Assembly: GCA_023957835.1 (NCBI GenBank)
Contig: JAMLGP010000001.1
Span: 1,357,575-1,421,574, forward strand
Source of the DNA: Homoserinimonas sp.
GTDB lineage: Bacteria; Actinomycetota; Actinomycetes; Actinomycetales; Microbacteriaceae
Direction: 5' to 3'
DNA: 64,000 nucleotides
The position numbers and the translations under genes were made by a program. Positions 43,890-52,501 of the stretch are shown in pieces (positions within the stretch are counted from its first letter, which is position 1; every line of letters starts with the position of its first letter). The notes below the pieces were generated by a model that saw only the letters and a list, made by a program, of their open reading frames with translations, was not told the DNA's origin and did not search any database.

Positions 43890-43907
43890 GAGCCTTAGGA
43901 TATTGCC

Positions 43908-44081
43908 ATGAACGGTTTTGCCTTTATCTTCTCTTTCGCGCTCTTCGTTCTGGGGCTGTTCCTGATGGGCAGCGCCTTTGATGTGCCGGAGAACCTCGGG
44001 CTGATTACCTTCGCAGGTGGACTGCTGTCCTGCGCGGCCGCCTTCGCGATCCCGTTCCACATCGTCCGCAGACTGCGCTAA
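43908..44081 (+). CDS. 57-residue two-helix membrane protein
   Basis: The frame encodes MNGFAFIFSFALFVLGLFLM, a short loop (GSAFDVPENLG), then LITFAGGLLSCAAAFAIPF and a basic end. Two hydrophobic helices with a basic end mark a small membrane protein. TAGGAT (43896-43901) is six bases before the ATG, so it has its own leaderless promoter. The gene is short enough to be missed by standard length cut-offs. It closes a cluster of three small membrane-protein genes between tetR and tRNA-Lys. Confidence 0.65.
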   Translation: MNGFAFIFSFALFVLGLFLMGSAFDVPENLGLITFAGGLLSCAAAFAIPFHIVRRLR

Positions 44082-44348
44082 CGCTCGAGCCGCCTCTCGC
44101 CCAGCAGCCCTACCCCCGCAGCGCCTCTCCCTACTCCCCTCTCCCTACTCCCCTCGCGGCACTTATCGTCTATCTTTCAACGCCGCGGTGTTTTGACAAC
44201 GGCGCGGACTCTCCAGCATGCGCGAGGTTGACAAAAGTCCGCGGCGTCGATGAGGAGGGTGCGGTTGCGGACGCGCGGAGCCGAGCAGAGGCGCGCGGAG
44301 CCGAGTGGCGGCGCACAGAGAGACGACCGTCCCCGAAAAACTGGGCAG
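44082..44348. repeat. Repeat-rich non-coding stretch before tRNA-Lys
   Basis: No gene is supported in these 267 bp. A 14-bp unit CTCCCTACTCCCCT is repeated in tandem (44127-44140, 44141-44154). A second unit, CGCGCGGAGCCGAG, occurs at 44272-44285 and 44292-44305, 20 bp apart. Long frames on the minus strand here are antisense to GC-rich repeats and the tRNA. Confidence 0.7.
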
Positions 44349-44424
<76 letters not shown>

Positions 44425-44537
44425 TCGCATCGGAGACGAACCCCGACCGACGAACAAGATTAGCATGATAGTCGGCGGCTTTGTGCCCGAGGGCGCTTTG
44501 AGTTCGCCATGAGTAGTTCGAACAGATCGGAATAGGA

Positions 44538-45014
44538 ATGTCAGAAAAATCGGAATTGAAAGCAGGCGACGAGGCCCCGACGTTCAGCCTGAGCGACGAA
44601 ACAGGGGCTACGGTCTCGCTTTCCGATTTCAAGGGACAGAAAGTCATCGTGTACTTCTACCCGGCCGCATCCACTCCGGGCTGTACGACCGAAGCCTGCG
44701 ATTTCCGAGACAGCCTCAACCCGCTTGCCGCTGCCGGCTATCAGGTACTCGGCATTTCAAAGGATGAACTGCCAGCCCTGGTCAAGTTCAAGCAGGAAGA
44801 GCACCTGAACTTTCCTTTGCTGAGCGATCCGGGACTGGAAACCCACAAGGCCTGGGGTGTCTGGGGTGAAAAGCAGCTCTACGGAAAGCCGGTCACCGGA
44901 ACATTGAGGTCGACTTTTGTCGTTGACGAATCCGGAAAGATCCAGCTTGCTCTTTACAACGTCAAGGCAACCGGCCACGTTGCCATGCTTAGAAAAAAGA
45001 TCGGCCTCGACTAG
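44538..45014 (+). CDS. bcp: Thioredoxin-dependent peroxiredoxin Bcp
   Basis: Bcp reduces hydrogen peroxide and organic or lipid hydroperoxides in the cytosol using thioredoxin. The 158-residue protein has the peroxiredoxin pattern YFYPAASTPGCTTEACDFRD with peroxidatic Cys49 and resolving Cys54, five residues apart as in the atypical 2-Cys Bcp/PrxQ group. GGAATAGGA precedes the ATG. It lies alone after tRNA-Lys and converges on a small membrane-protein gene. No thiol-reductase partner adjoins it. Confidence 0.94.
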   Translation: MSEKSELKAGDEAPTFSLSDETGATVSLSDFKGQKVIVYFYPAASTPGCTTEACDFRDSLNPLAAAGYQVLGISKDELPALVKFKQEEHLNFPLLSDPGLETHKAWGVWGEKQLYGKPVTGTLRSTFVVDESGKIQLALYNVKATGHVAMLRKKIGLD

Positions 45015-45025
45015 ATCCCGCGATT

Positions 45026-45433
45026 TCAGTCCCTCGTGGTCGCTCGAAGCACCGCCGGAGTAAACAGCAAAACCACCGCGACCACGACCGGAATTAGCAA
45101 AATCCAGCCGAAGTCATCCCTTGCGAAGTAACCCTGGAAGCTGCCGATCGCAACCGCGAGCTGCAGGATTTGCCAGGTGAGCACCGCTCCGCGAATCCAG
45201 GGCTTCGCGCGAAGAGTATTCAGGGCTACGAATCCGAGCCAAACTGTTGCCAACACCGTGAGCAACAGAATGAAGATTGCTCCGGACAGTGAACTGGGCA
45301 CCTGAGTGAAGAGCTCGAAGACGAGCCACGCCACAGCCGCCAGGCAAAGTCCCGCCTCGACAAATACGACTGCAGCCAGAGCGGTCAACTGCCATGGCCT
45401 GGATCCTGCCTTGGGTGGCTTGTCAGAATTCAC
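45026..45433 (-). CDS. Four-helix membrane protein of unknown function
   Basis: A 135-residue protein with four evenly spaced hydrophobic helices (first near LTALAAVVFVEAGLCLAAVA, last near GWILLIPVVVAVVLLF). It resembles uncharacterised actinobacterial membrane proteins; no motif suggests a function. The GTG at 45433 is preferred because GGGA lies seven bases upstream; a TTG at 45469 would add 12 polar residues. It converges on bcp, 11 bp away, and diverges from whiB. Confidence 0.68.
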   Translation of the reverse strand: MNSDKPPKAGSRPWQLTALAAVVFVEAGLCLAAVAWLVFELFTQVPSSLSGAIFILLLTVLATVWLGFVALNTLRAKPWIRGAVLTWQILQLAVAIGSFQGYFARDDFGWILLIPVVVAVVLLFTPAVLRATTRD

Positions 45434-45542
45434 AGAGATATCCCATTTAAAACTATTGATTTGATCCAACCGTTATGAGAGTCTAATTGAGGTTGATTTC
45501 GGCTCACAGTGGCGTGGGCATCTTCCAAACTGCATCGCTCAG

Positions 45543-45556
45543 ACCCGAATTCGGGT
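45543..45556. promoter_or_regulatory. 14-bp perfect palindrome upstream of whiB
   Basis: ACCCGAATTCGGGT lies 43 bp before the whiB start, inside the 166-bp gap between two divergent genes. It could be an operator for whiB, or a hairpin in its leader (TTCTTT follows). No clear -10/-35 pair was found nearby. A regulator is not identified. Confidence 0.5.
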
Positions 45557-45599
45557 TCTTTAGTCATGCTTTTGGCGCGTTCACAAAAGGAGCACGAAT

Positions 45600-45848
45600 A
45601 TGGACTGGCGCGACAACGCCGCTTGCCTCACAGTAGACCCGGAACTCTTCTTCCCGGTAGGCAACACTGGGCCCGCTCTCGACCAGATCGAGCGAGCCAA
45701 GTCCGTCTGCGCTCGCTGCACCGTTAGTGAGCAGTGCCTCCAGTACGCGCTCGAGACCAATCAGGACTCCGGAGTCTGGGGTGGACTCAGCGAAGACGAG
45801 CGCCGCGCACTCAAGCGGCGTGCGGCGAGAGCCCGCAGGGCTTCCTGA
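45600..45848 (+). CDS. WhiB-family iron-sulfur transcription factor
   Basis: Wbl proteins bind a [4Fe-4S] cluster and act with the main sigma factor as redox- or NO-sensitive regulators, only in actinobacteria and their phages. The 82-residue protein has the four ligand cysteines (9, 37, 40, 46), the GVWGG turn and the basic DERRALKRRAARARR end. Size and motif spacing are closest to WhiB1; WhiB2/WhmD are usually longer. GGAG lies seven bases before the ATG. A hairpin follows the gene. Confidence 0.92.
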   Translation: MDWRDNAACLTVDPELFFPVGNTGPALDQIERAKSVCARCTVSEQCLQYALETNQDSGVWGGLSEDERRALKRRAARARRAS

Positions 45849-45850
45849 CT

Positions 45851-45870
45851 TCAACCGACCCGCCGGTTGA
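45851..45870. terminator. Hairpin between convergent whiB and histidine kinase genes
   Basis: TCAACCG (45851-45857) and CGGTTGA (45864-45870) form a 7-bp stem with a six-base loop, three bases after the whiB stop and 14 bp before the kinase stop. There is no long U-run, so it would be a weak intrinsic terminator in either direction. Confidence 0.4.
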
Positions 45871-45883
45871 TCCTGACGAGACC

Positions 45884-47377
45884 CTATTTCTTCTTCAGCC
45901 AGGTGAGCGGAATTTCGATAGTCACTTCTGTGCCGGCACCAACGATCGTGTGCCAGTCGATGGTGCCGCCCAATTCCCCCTGAATGAGAGTGCGAACGAT
46001 TTGAGTGCCAAGTCCTGCACCGACTTTGCCTTCGCCGAGGCCGACTCCGTCATCGCGAACCTTGACACTAAGGGTCGATTCTGAACGCTCGGCGATGATT
46101 TCGACTTCGCCCTCCCTGCCAGCAAGCCCGTGCTCAACCGCGTTCGTTACTAGTTCGGTGAGAGCAAGAGCAAGCGGAGTCGCGTAAGCACTCGGAAGCT
46201 CACCGAAACTGCCTGAAAACCTCGGGTGCGCTTTGGTCTGGTGACTGGAAGCCACCTCGGCGATCAGCAGCAGTACACGATCGAAAACAGCATCGAAATC
46301 GACGTTCTGACTCAATCCTTCGCTGAGAGTGTCGTGGACGACGGCGATAGCCCCAACCCGCCTCATCGCGTGATTTAGCGAGTCTCTCGCATCCTCTGAA
46401 TGCGAGCGCCTCGCCTGAATCCGAAGCAGTGACGCGACGGTTTGAAGATTGTTCTTTACCCGATGATGGATCTCACGGATCGTTGCATCCTTAGTGAGCA
46501 ACTCCTGCTCCTGGTGGCGCAATTCGGTCACATCGCGGCTGAGCACTATCGCTCCGGCTCGAACTCCGTGCCTGGAGATCGGGATGGCTCTTAGCGAAAT
46601 CGAGACTCCCCTGGCTTCCAGATCGGTGCGCCAGGGAGCCCTGCCGGTAACCACCAAAGGCAGAGATTCATCCATGGCAGCGGCGTTCTCGAGCAGGTCG
46701 GCCGTAACCCTCGCCAGCGATTCACCCTCCAACTCGCCGGCGAAGCCCATCCGGTTGAAAGCTGACAGCCCGTTTGGGCTTGCGAACGTGACTACCCCCT
46801 CGACATCAAGCTTGATTAGTCCGTCAGAGGCTCTCGGCGCACCTCGACGCGGGCCGGTCGGTGCGCCGAGATTTGGAAACTCGCCTTCCGCGATCATTGC
46901 GAACAGCTCATTGGCGCACTCATTGAAAGTAAGTTCCTGACGGCTCGGAGTACGTGCTTCACTCAAATTGGAGTGCCTGGTGAGAACCGCTATCGGATGA
47001 CTCGATTGCGCCTTCGCACCACTTTCGGCTTTTCGCATTACCGGAATCGCTCGCAGTCTGGTTGGAGCTTCCTCAAACCAGTCGGGTGCGGAAGAATCCC
47101 GAATAGTGTTCGTCTCGTACGCTTCCGAAACCAGAGTGCGCCACTCCGGTTTGATCGCCTGACCCACGAAATCGCGATAGAAGAGCGTAGCCGAAGAGGA
47201 AGGTCTGGCCAGAGTTACCGCGACAAATCCTTTTGAATCCGAAGGGATCCAGAGGACGATATCGGCGAAAGCAAGATCTGCCAGTAGCTGCAAATCGCCG
47301 ATCAGCAGGTGCAGCCAGTCGATGTCAGCCTCACTCGCATTTCCATGCTCCTGAACCAGGTCTGAGAGTGTCGACAC
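45884..47377 (-). CDS. pdtaS: PdtaS-like sensor histidine kinase
   Basis: This 497-residue cytosolic kinase has an N-terminal GAF-like domain (about residues 10-170), a PAS domain (about 190-300), and a HisKA_2/HATPase module. The phospho-acceptor His is in REIHHRVKNNLQTVASLLRI, and ATP-binding motifs are LTELVTNAVEHGL and VRDDGVGLG. PdtaS kinases phosphorylate PdtaR, an ANTAR response regulator that binds RNA; no pdtaR is in the window. The GTG start follows TAGGCT by six bases, a leaderless promoter. It converges on whiB and diverges from a small membrane-protein gene. Confidence 0.88.
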   Translation of the reverse strand: MSTLSDLVQEHGNASEADIDWLHLLIGDLQLLADLAFADIVLWIPSDSKGFVAVTLARPSSSATLFYRDFVGQAIKPEWRTLVSEAYETNTIRDSSAPDWFEEAPTRLRAIPVMRKAESGAKAQSSHPIAVLTRHSNLSEARTPSRQELTFNECANELFAMIAEGEFPNLGAPTGPRRGAPRASDGLIKLDVEGVVTFASPNGLSAFNRMGFAGELEGESLARVTADLLENAAAMDESLPLVVTGRAPWRTDLEARGVSISLRAIPISRHGVRAGAIVLSRDVTELRHQEQELLTKDATIREIHHRVKNNLQTVASLLRIQARRSHSEDARDSLNHAMRRVGAIAVVHDTLSEGLSQNVDFDAVFDRVLLLIAEVASSHQTKAHPRFSGSFGELPSAYATPLALALTELVTNAVEHGLAGREGEVEIIAERSESTLSVKVRDDGVGLGEGKVGAGLGTQIVRTLIQGELGGTIDWHTIVGAGTEVTIEIPLTWLKKK

Positions 47378-47417
47378 GCCACTAGCCTAAAGCTGGTTTC
47401 TACTACATGCTGGTGTC

Positions 47418-47894
47418 ATGAACACCACCCCAAGGCGAGTTGACCGCGCCCTAATCGCCGTGATTGTCATAATTCTGCTGATCGTCGTAACGGCAGTCAT
47501 CGCAGTATTTGCAAGCGGATCTCAGGCCAGGCTGGATCCCGCTTCCCCTGAGTTCGCAGTGCAGAAGTACAGCGCCGCGATTCTCGACTCCGACCGTGAT
47601 GCTGCCATGGAAATGGTCACTTCCGATCTCAGAAACAACTGCGAACCGAGTTCGGATGCAGGCAATTACAGCGTCCGGATCACCCTCGTCTCTACGAAGA
47701 TCAACGGAGATCGGGCAACTGTGAAAGTCACCCTCAATATCAATTACGGTGGAGGCGCGTACGGAGGTTCGGATGTCTCCACCCCAGACACCTTCACCCT
47801 CGTCAAAGAGGGTGGGAACTGGCGTGTGAGCACTGCCCCGTGGCCGCTCACAGCCTGCTACAACCAGGGCATCAGCGAAGATCAGGGAGAGTAA
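47418..47894 (+). CDS. Membrane-anchored NTF2-like protein
   Basis: The 158-residue protein has one N-terminal helix (LIAVIVIILLIVVTAVIAVF, residues 12-31) and an extracytoplasmic domain. That domain has the alpha-beta pattern of NTF2-like DUF4878-type proteins (EFAVQKYSAAILDSDRDAAM, later strands, GGNWRVSTAPW) with two cysteines. Function unknown. The ATG is preceded by no clear Shine-Dalgarno, and a weak CATGCT lies six bases away. The next gene begins two bases after its stop, so they are cotranscribed. Confidence 0.68.
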   Translation: MNTTPRRVDRALIAVIVIILLIVVTAVIAVFASGSQARLDPASPEFAVQKYSAAILDSDRDAAMEMVTSDLRNNCEPSSDAGNYSVRITLVSTKINGDRATVKVTLNINYGGGAYGGSDVSTPDTFTLVKEGGNWRVSTAPWPLTACYNQGISEDQGE

Positions 47895-47895
47895 C

Positions 47896-49503
47896 TTGAC
47901 CAAGGCAAGAGGCGGGGTTCACACCGTCAGAAGACTCGTTTGCTATTTGCTGCTGCTGATTCTGGTCAGCATTGCGGCCACTGGATTGAGCGGGCTGCTG
48001 GATCGCCTGCTCAGTTCCGCGAACAATTTGATTGCCTACGACAGCAGCGGCCTCGCCCAGGCTCTGGCGTTCTCGCTGATTGCGGGACCGCTTGCCGCCA
48101 TTCTCTGGTGGCTCTGCTGGCGAAAACCCGTAATTTCCGAGGATCGCCACTCTCTGCTCTGGCCCATCTACCTCGTAATCATGACCGCGACTTCGCTACT
48201 TTCAGCAAGCTTCGGGCTGTTCAACTGGGCCGGTGAATTACTTACTGGTCAGTGGACGACGAGCGGCCTGTCGACCGGAATCGTCTGGGCTCTGATCTGG
48301 CTCTGGCACTACTGGATGTGGCGGCATCCGCAGAATTCCCCAACCAGAATGATCGGGGTCGCGCCTGCTATTTCATGGTTCATCGGACTGTGGATGGCCG
48401 TCGGGGGTGCAATCGCCGCGACTACCAACCTGATTGACAATGCGGTTTCAAAGCTAACCAACAGTTTCATCGCCGGCGACGACTGGACTCAGGTGCTGCA
48501 CGCCTTGCCCTGGATCGTCGGCGGACTAGTGATTTGGTGGTGGCACTGGTACCGCACCGGGGTTCGAAAGCAGACTTCAGGGTTCGCAAGCGTTCTGTTC
48601 GTCCTCGCCGGCGCCCTCGCTGGAACGGCAATGTTCCTGGTCGGAGCCACCCTGCTTATCTACGTGATTCTGCGGTTGCTGGTAACCGCGGACAAGCCGA
48701 TCTACGAAGCACTCGAGTCTCTAGGGCTGGGCATCTCTCTCGCGGGGTTCGGCGCACTAGTCATCCTGTTCCACCGCCGAACTCTGAACCAGCGCGGCGC
48801 CGAAGTTCACACTGCGACAAGACTGGTTACCGCGGGCGTAGCTCTAATTGCGTTCGCATCAGGATTCGGGGTGACGATCAACGCGCTCCTTTCCGCAATC
48901 TCGGAGCCGCTGGTTGCCACCGATATTCGGCCGCTGCTTCTTGCCGGGCTAAGCGCTCTGGTTGCGGGCGGAGCTCTTTGGTGGGTTGCATGGAGACCTT
49001 CAGCCAGGGTAGCTGCAACCGACGATCAGGGCAGGAGAATCTACCTCATTGTGGTCTTCGGTTTGAGCGCCCTGACTGCGCTGATCACCCTGCTGGTCAT
49101 CGGCTACCAGCTCTTCGCCTTCCTGCTGGATGAGGGATCCGGAGAGAGTTTCCTTGAACGTTCGAGGCAGGCAATCGGGGTACTGCTGGCGACTCTGCTG
49201 GTGGCGATCTACCACTTCGTACTCTGGAGGCGCGAGCGCAGCACCGCTCCTGCGGTCGCGCACTCCGTGGCCGCGAGACTCGTAACCCTCGTCGCAGGCT
49301 CTGCGGATGCCGCGGAGGCTGTCTCGAAGTCCACCGGAGTCAAGGTGCGCCTGCTCAGGAGGACAACTCCTGCCGAGGGAGAACTTGAACCGGATGCGCT
49401 CGGTGCTGCCGCCGCTTCGGCGGTTTCCGCGGCCGAATCGGCGCAGCTGCTGATTATCGCCAGAGAAAAGGGAAAGCTCGAAGTCATCCCGCTCGACGAC
49501 TGA
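47896..49503 (+). CDS. DUF5671-type polytopic membrane protein
   Basis: A 535-residue protein with about twelve hydrophobic helices arranged as repeated blocks. Each block begins with a short polar motif (HTVRRLVCYL, HTATRLVTAG, GRRIYLIVVF), as in DUF5671 proteins. The last 70 residues form a cytosolic tail with an ATPAEGELE-like acidic linker. It is unknown what the family does. The TTG start has GGGAGAG upstream and lies two bases after the previous gene. Its 3' end overlaps the convergent CpaE-like gene by about 20 bp. Confidence 0.72.
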   Translation: MTKARGGVHTVRRLVCYLLLLILVSIAATGLSGLLDRLLSSANNLIAYDSSGLAQALAFSLIAGPLAAILWWLCWRKPVISEDRHSLLWPIYLVIMTATSLLSASFGLFNWAGELLTGQWTTSGLSTGIVWALIWLWHYWMWRHPQNSPTRMIGVAPAISWFIGLWMAVGGAIAATTNLIDNAVSKLTNSFIAGDDWTQVLHALPWIVGGLVIWWWHWYRTGVRKQTSGFASVLFVLAGALAGTAMFLVGATLLIYVILRLLVTADKPIYEALESLGLGISLAGFGALVILFHRRTLNQRGAEVHTATRLVTAGVALIAFASGFGVTINALLSAISEPLVATDIRPLLLAGLSALVAGGALWWVAWRPSARVAATDDQGRRIYLIVVFGLSALTALITLLVIGYQLFAFLLDEGSGESFLERSRQAIGVLLATLLVAIYHFVLWRRERSTAPAVAHSVAARLVTLVAGSADAAEAVSKSTGVKVRLLRRTTPAEGELEPDALGAAAASAVSAAESAQLLIIAREKGKLEVIPLDD

Positions 49504-50698
49504 GCATGGACTGGCCCAGCTCGGCTGCAAGTCTGGACATCGAGCCTCGAACCTGCGATCGGGGTGCGGCATCCAGAAGTGTTCGCCCCGAGATCAACGC
49601 TGCATCCAGAGCTGAATGGTCGAACGGAATCAGGTGCGGGCGGCTGATGCCGCCAAAGCGCTGCAGGGTCCGCTCCACCTGCCCTCCCGGATTCGCGCCG
49701 ATTGCGCTCGCTCGGACCTTGTTGATGACGGTAACGATCGAACCGGCATTGAATGCCTCGATAAGGTCGACGTGGGCGCGAAGAAATCGGGACAGCCCGA
49801 CGGGGTCCCCAGCTCCCACTTCAATGATCGCGTCGGCGGACTCCAGAGACGAAATGGTTGCCGCATTCCGTCTTGGAACCATCAGATCACTCGAAATCTC
49901 TTCATCCTGCTCGAAGCTGAACCCGGTATCGATAATCGTGAAATCTACCCAGGCGGAGCAGGCGTCAATCACCTTTCCGACTCTCTCGGCCGAAAGCTCG
50001 GGCCACCTGCGGGGCCGCCCCAGCCCGGTTAGCACCCTGAAGCTGCCGTTTGCCGAGGAGTACGTCTCCGATATCCGCTCCAGCTCTTGAGCGTTGAGGG
50101 AATCGGTCGCGGCGAGCCGACAGGCCGCCGCAAGCCCCGGCGCCTCATCCAGCAAACCAAGACATGGAGCCACCGATCCGCTGTGAGTATCAGCATCAAT
50201 CAGGGCGACCGTCGACCCGGCTGCAGCAAGTTCGGCAGCGACCGAAATTGCGACAGTGGTTCGACCGGGTGCGCCTGCCGGACCCCAAACCGCGATCACT
50301 CTTCCTTGTGCCGGGCCGCCGCCTGCTGCGGAGGAATCTGAGTGGACATCCTTTACAGCACCAAATTCGCCGGGGGCCAGCAGAGCTTGAATTTCCGGCC
50401 AGCTTGCGACCGCGTCAATTACTTCGTTGAGTCCGAGATTCATGGCATTTCTGCGATCGATCGGGCCGGCAGATAGCCCGACAATTGATATTCCTGAACG
50501 ATCACTCAAAGAAAGCAGTTCGAAATCAAGGCGATCGGGGCCGGCACCGGTAATGAGCACATCGGTGGCGGAGGCGGGCAGGCCGGAGAGCAGTTCCTTT
50601 CGCTTCCGGAACTTCCGAACCACCTGATGTCCGTGCCGCTCTGCTTCTCTGGAGATTTTCGACGCGAGGTCGGATTCCAGGTAGGTGCTGACTCTCAT
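49484..50698 (-). CDS. CpaE/MinD-like ATPase
   Basis: The 404-residue protein begins with a receiver-like domain (about 1-110) and continues with a MinD/ParA-type ATPase: a deviant Walker A GPAGAPGRTTVAISVA near residue 135, VALIDADTHSGS and the switch FTIIDTGF. The conserved lysine of ParA loops appears replaced within GPAGAPGRTT. CpaE proteins place Flp/Tad pilus machines at the pole, but no pilus ATPase, pilin or TadB/C gene lies in the window. The ATG follows the SAF-domain gene by six bases, so the two work together, perhaps in a remnant or dispersed Tad system. Confidence 0.78.
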   Translation of the reverse strand: MRVSTYLESDLASKISREAERHGHQVVRKFRKRKELLSGLPASATDVLITGAGPDRLDFELLSLSDRSGISIVGLSAGPIDRRNAMNLGLNEVIDAVASWPEIQALLAPGEFGAVKDVHSDSSAAGGGPAQGRVIAVWGPAGAPGRTTVAISVAAELAAAGSTVALIDADTHSGSVAPCLGLLDEAPGLAAACRLAATDSLNAQELERISETYSSANGSFRVLTGLGRPRRWPELSAERVGKVIDACSAWVDFTIIDTGFSFEQDEEISSDLMVPRRNAATISSLESADAIIEVGAGDPVGLSRFLRAHVDLIEAFNAGSIVTVINKVRASAIGANPGGQVERTLQRFGGISRPHLIPFDHSALDAALISGRTLLDAAPRSQVRGSMSRLAAELGQSMLSRRAG

Positions 50699-50704
50699 TC
50701 GGAT

Positions 50705-51379
50705 TCATCCGCCAATCGGCAGCGATACCGGGACTATCGCCACTTCTGCACCGGTTGAAAGAGCCTCGAGCACTCTTGCCACCTTGTCGCGGGGAATGAG
50801 AATCTCGACGTTGTTGCCCTGATCCCGAACCAGCCCTTCGCTCTCCACCACTCGAACAATAGTTGCGCCGCCTACCAACACGACCGGCGGTTCAAATTCC
50901 GAATCGGACTTCGCTGTCGACCAGAGATCCACCACTGAACCTGGACCGATTGAACCGGGAATTTTGTTGGCCAGCTCAATGACAATTGAGGTGTAAGACT
51001 CGCTAGCCGCTGAGCCGAGAGCAGATTTCGGCACAAACTCTCCGGCCATGATCACTCTGGTCGCTATCAGGCCCGACTCCGGGATCGATCCAGCCAGAAG
51101 ATAATCGGCGGAAAGCCGATCCGCGTTGATCGTTAAGGGTTGCAGGTCCCCCTCAACAACGAGCTCCCCCGGCAAGAGAGTCCTCGTGGCGGTAAGAATC
51201 TGGATGCCCTTATTGGCCAGATTCAGGACGGTGAACACTCCTGCAATCGAAGCGCCGATCAGCAGCACCCCAATCAGGAATCGAAAGTCAGGAAGCCTGA
51301 ATCCGGACTTCCTCCTGGGCAGTGGCTGCACAGGGTTCTGGTCCTGGCCGAGGCCCGATGCCTTGTTTCCAAAAATCAC
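50705..51379 (-). CDS. SAF-domain (CpaB-like) membrane protein
   Basis: This 224-residue protein has one transmembrane helix (FLIGVLLIGASIAGVFTVL) and an extracytoplasmic SAF domain with the family sequence TRTLLPGELVVEGDL. CpaB-type proteins of this shape belong to the outer part of Flp/Tad pilus machines, and related domains occur in antifreeze and sialic-acid-synthase proteins. The GTG at 51379 has AGAGGTGA upstream and a GACTAT hexamer six bases away; both leaderless and bound-ribosome starts are possible. It immediately precedes the CpaE-like gene. Confidence 0.75.
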   Translation of the reverse strand: MIFGNKASGLGQDQNPVQPLPRRKSGFRLPDFRFLIGVLLIGASIAGVFTVLNLANKGIQILTATRTLLPGELVVEGDLQPLTINADRLSADYLLAGSIPESGLIATRVIMAGEFVPKSALGSAASESYTSIVIELANKIPGSIGPGSVVDLWSTAKSDSEFEPPVVLVGGATIVRVVESEGLVRDQGNNVEILIPRDKVARVLEALSTGAEVAIVPVSLPIGG

Positions 51380-51466
51380 CGACCTATAGTCACCTCTATG
51401 AGACGCTGCCGGCACGAGTTATCCACAGTACCGTCTGGGGACCCGCTCCGAACCGATAATCGAACA

Positions 51467-51751
51467 ATGAGCACAGTTGATTCGAATGACAGTCTCGGTC
51501 GCTTTCTAACTATCGCCGATACCGCTGAACTACTGAACGTCTCGCTGAGTCAGACTTACAGCCTGGTTCGATCCGGAGAACTTCCCGCCATTCGGATCGG
51601 GAACAAGGGCCAATGGAGAATCGAACGGGAAGTGCTCGAGTCATTCATTCTCGCCAAGTACGAGGAATCCAGGCGAGCTGCACTCTGGAACCAGTCGGAC
51701 TTTGCGAATGTGAGCGATTTCCACACTCTCGAACTTCAAAGTCGCAGATAG
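51467..51751 (+). CDS. Excisionase-type helix-turn-helix DNA-binding protein
   Basis: A 94-residue protein with the MerR/excisionase winged helix: LTIADTAELLNVSLSQTYSL, then VRSGELPAIRIGNKGQWRIE and a helical end. Such small proteins act as regulators or DNA-shape factors and are common in actinobacteria outside phages. GATAAT lies six bases before the ATG, so the mRNA may be leaderless. It is divergent from the SAF/CpaE operon with 87 bp between starts, and its end overlaps the next gene by 16 bp tail to tail. It may regulate the SAF/CpaE operon; that is position-based inference. Confidence 0.78.
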   Translation: MSTVDSNDSLGRFLTIADTAELLNVSLSQTYSLVRSGELPAIRIGNKGQWRIEREVLESFILAKYEESRRAALWNQSDFANVSDFHTLELQSRR

Positions 51752-52332
51752 GTAATCTGACCCAACTGGACCAGCCGGTAGTGCAGAACGGATCTTTCGC
51801 GCCTCGGGACTCCACTCTCGTGAATCGCAAGGTCCAGGTGGTCTCTGCCTACCCGATCAATAGTGCCGTGCATTGTGATCGAACCGGTCACAAGTTCTAC
51901 TTCGCAGCGTCGCCTGGCGAGGTCTCTGAGCGCAAAGCCGAAGCCGAGTCGATCAGACAGTCCCCGCTCATCCTCCTGAGAGGCTCGCTCGAGACTGGAG
52001 CGCAGTTGATTTCTGGTCAACTGAATCGAAACTACTTTCTCGATTGGAATCAGCCAGTTCGCAATTAGCCGATTCTCCGAGTAGACATCACCCGTGAACC
52101 AGTCCTTGCCGATGGCGGTCAGCGCAATTCGTGCTCTGACATCTCCGCTGAGTTCTATCGCGATGGGCATCGGAGGCTTGTCCTCAGCTCGCAGCAGGGC
52201 CTTGAGGCGTTCCCGAACAGTTAGCCTGCCAAGTCTCAATCTCTCTTCTTCAGCCATCAGGTCGACCTGGTCCGAATCGAGTTCCAGCTCAAGCTGGCTC
52301 TCCAGATCGTCAAACAGCTGTTCCCATCGCAT
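51736..52332 (-). CDS. Conserved actinobacterial protein of unknown function
   Basis: This 198-residue protein has a coiled acidic start (residues 1-45: WEQLFDDLESQLELELDSDQ) and a beta-rich remainder with WFTGDVYSENRLIANWLIP and HGTIDRVGRDHLDLAIHE. No transmembrane segment or catalytic motif is visible. Similar proteins lie near the Rv3235-like and secA genes in related genomes, but I know no role. The ATG is six bases after TAGCTT, a leaderless promoter. Confidence 0.7.
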   Translation of the reverse strand: MRWEQLFDDLESQLELELDSDQVDLMAEEERLRLGRLTVRERLKALLRAEDKPPMPIAIELSGDVRARIALTAIGKDWFTGDVYSENRLIANWLIPIEKVVSIQLTRNQLRSSLERASQEDERGLSDRLGFGFALRDLARRRCEVELVTGSITMHGTIDRVGRDHLDLAIHESGVPRRERSVLHYRLVQLGQITYLRL

Positions 52333-52501
52333 GCATTGAAGCTAGTCACAGCCTCAGTCGAAACCGCGGGGGTTATCCACAGCTTCGTAATAAAAGTAGA
52401 CAACGAAGTCGCCACCTGCTTGAGTAATCCCGGGATTGCCCCTCGTTCGGGGGCAGACAGCACCAGCCCATCTGAGCAACACCAACTTTTCAGGAGCCTC
52501 G

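Noticed and set aside
51467..51751. The excisionase-type protein as evidence of a prophage or integrative element
   Set aside because: No integrase, phage gene or repeat boundary lies nearby; such small HTH proteins are common chromosomal genes in actinobacteria.
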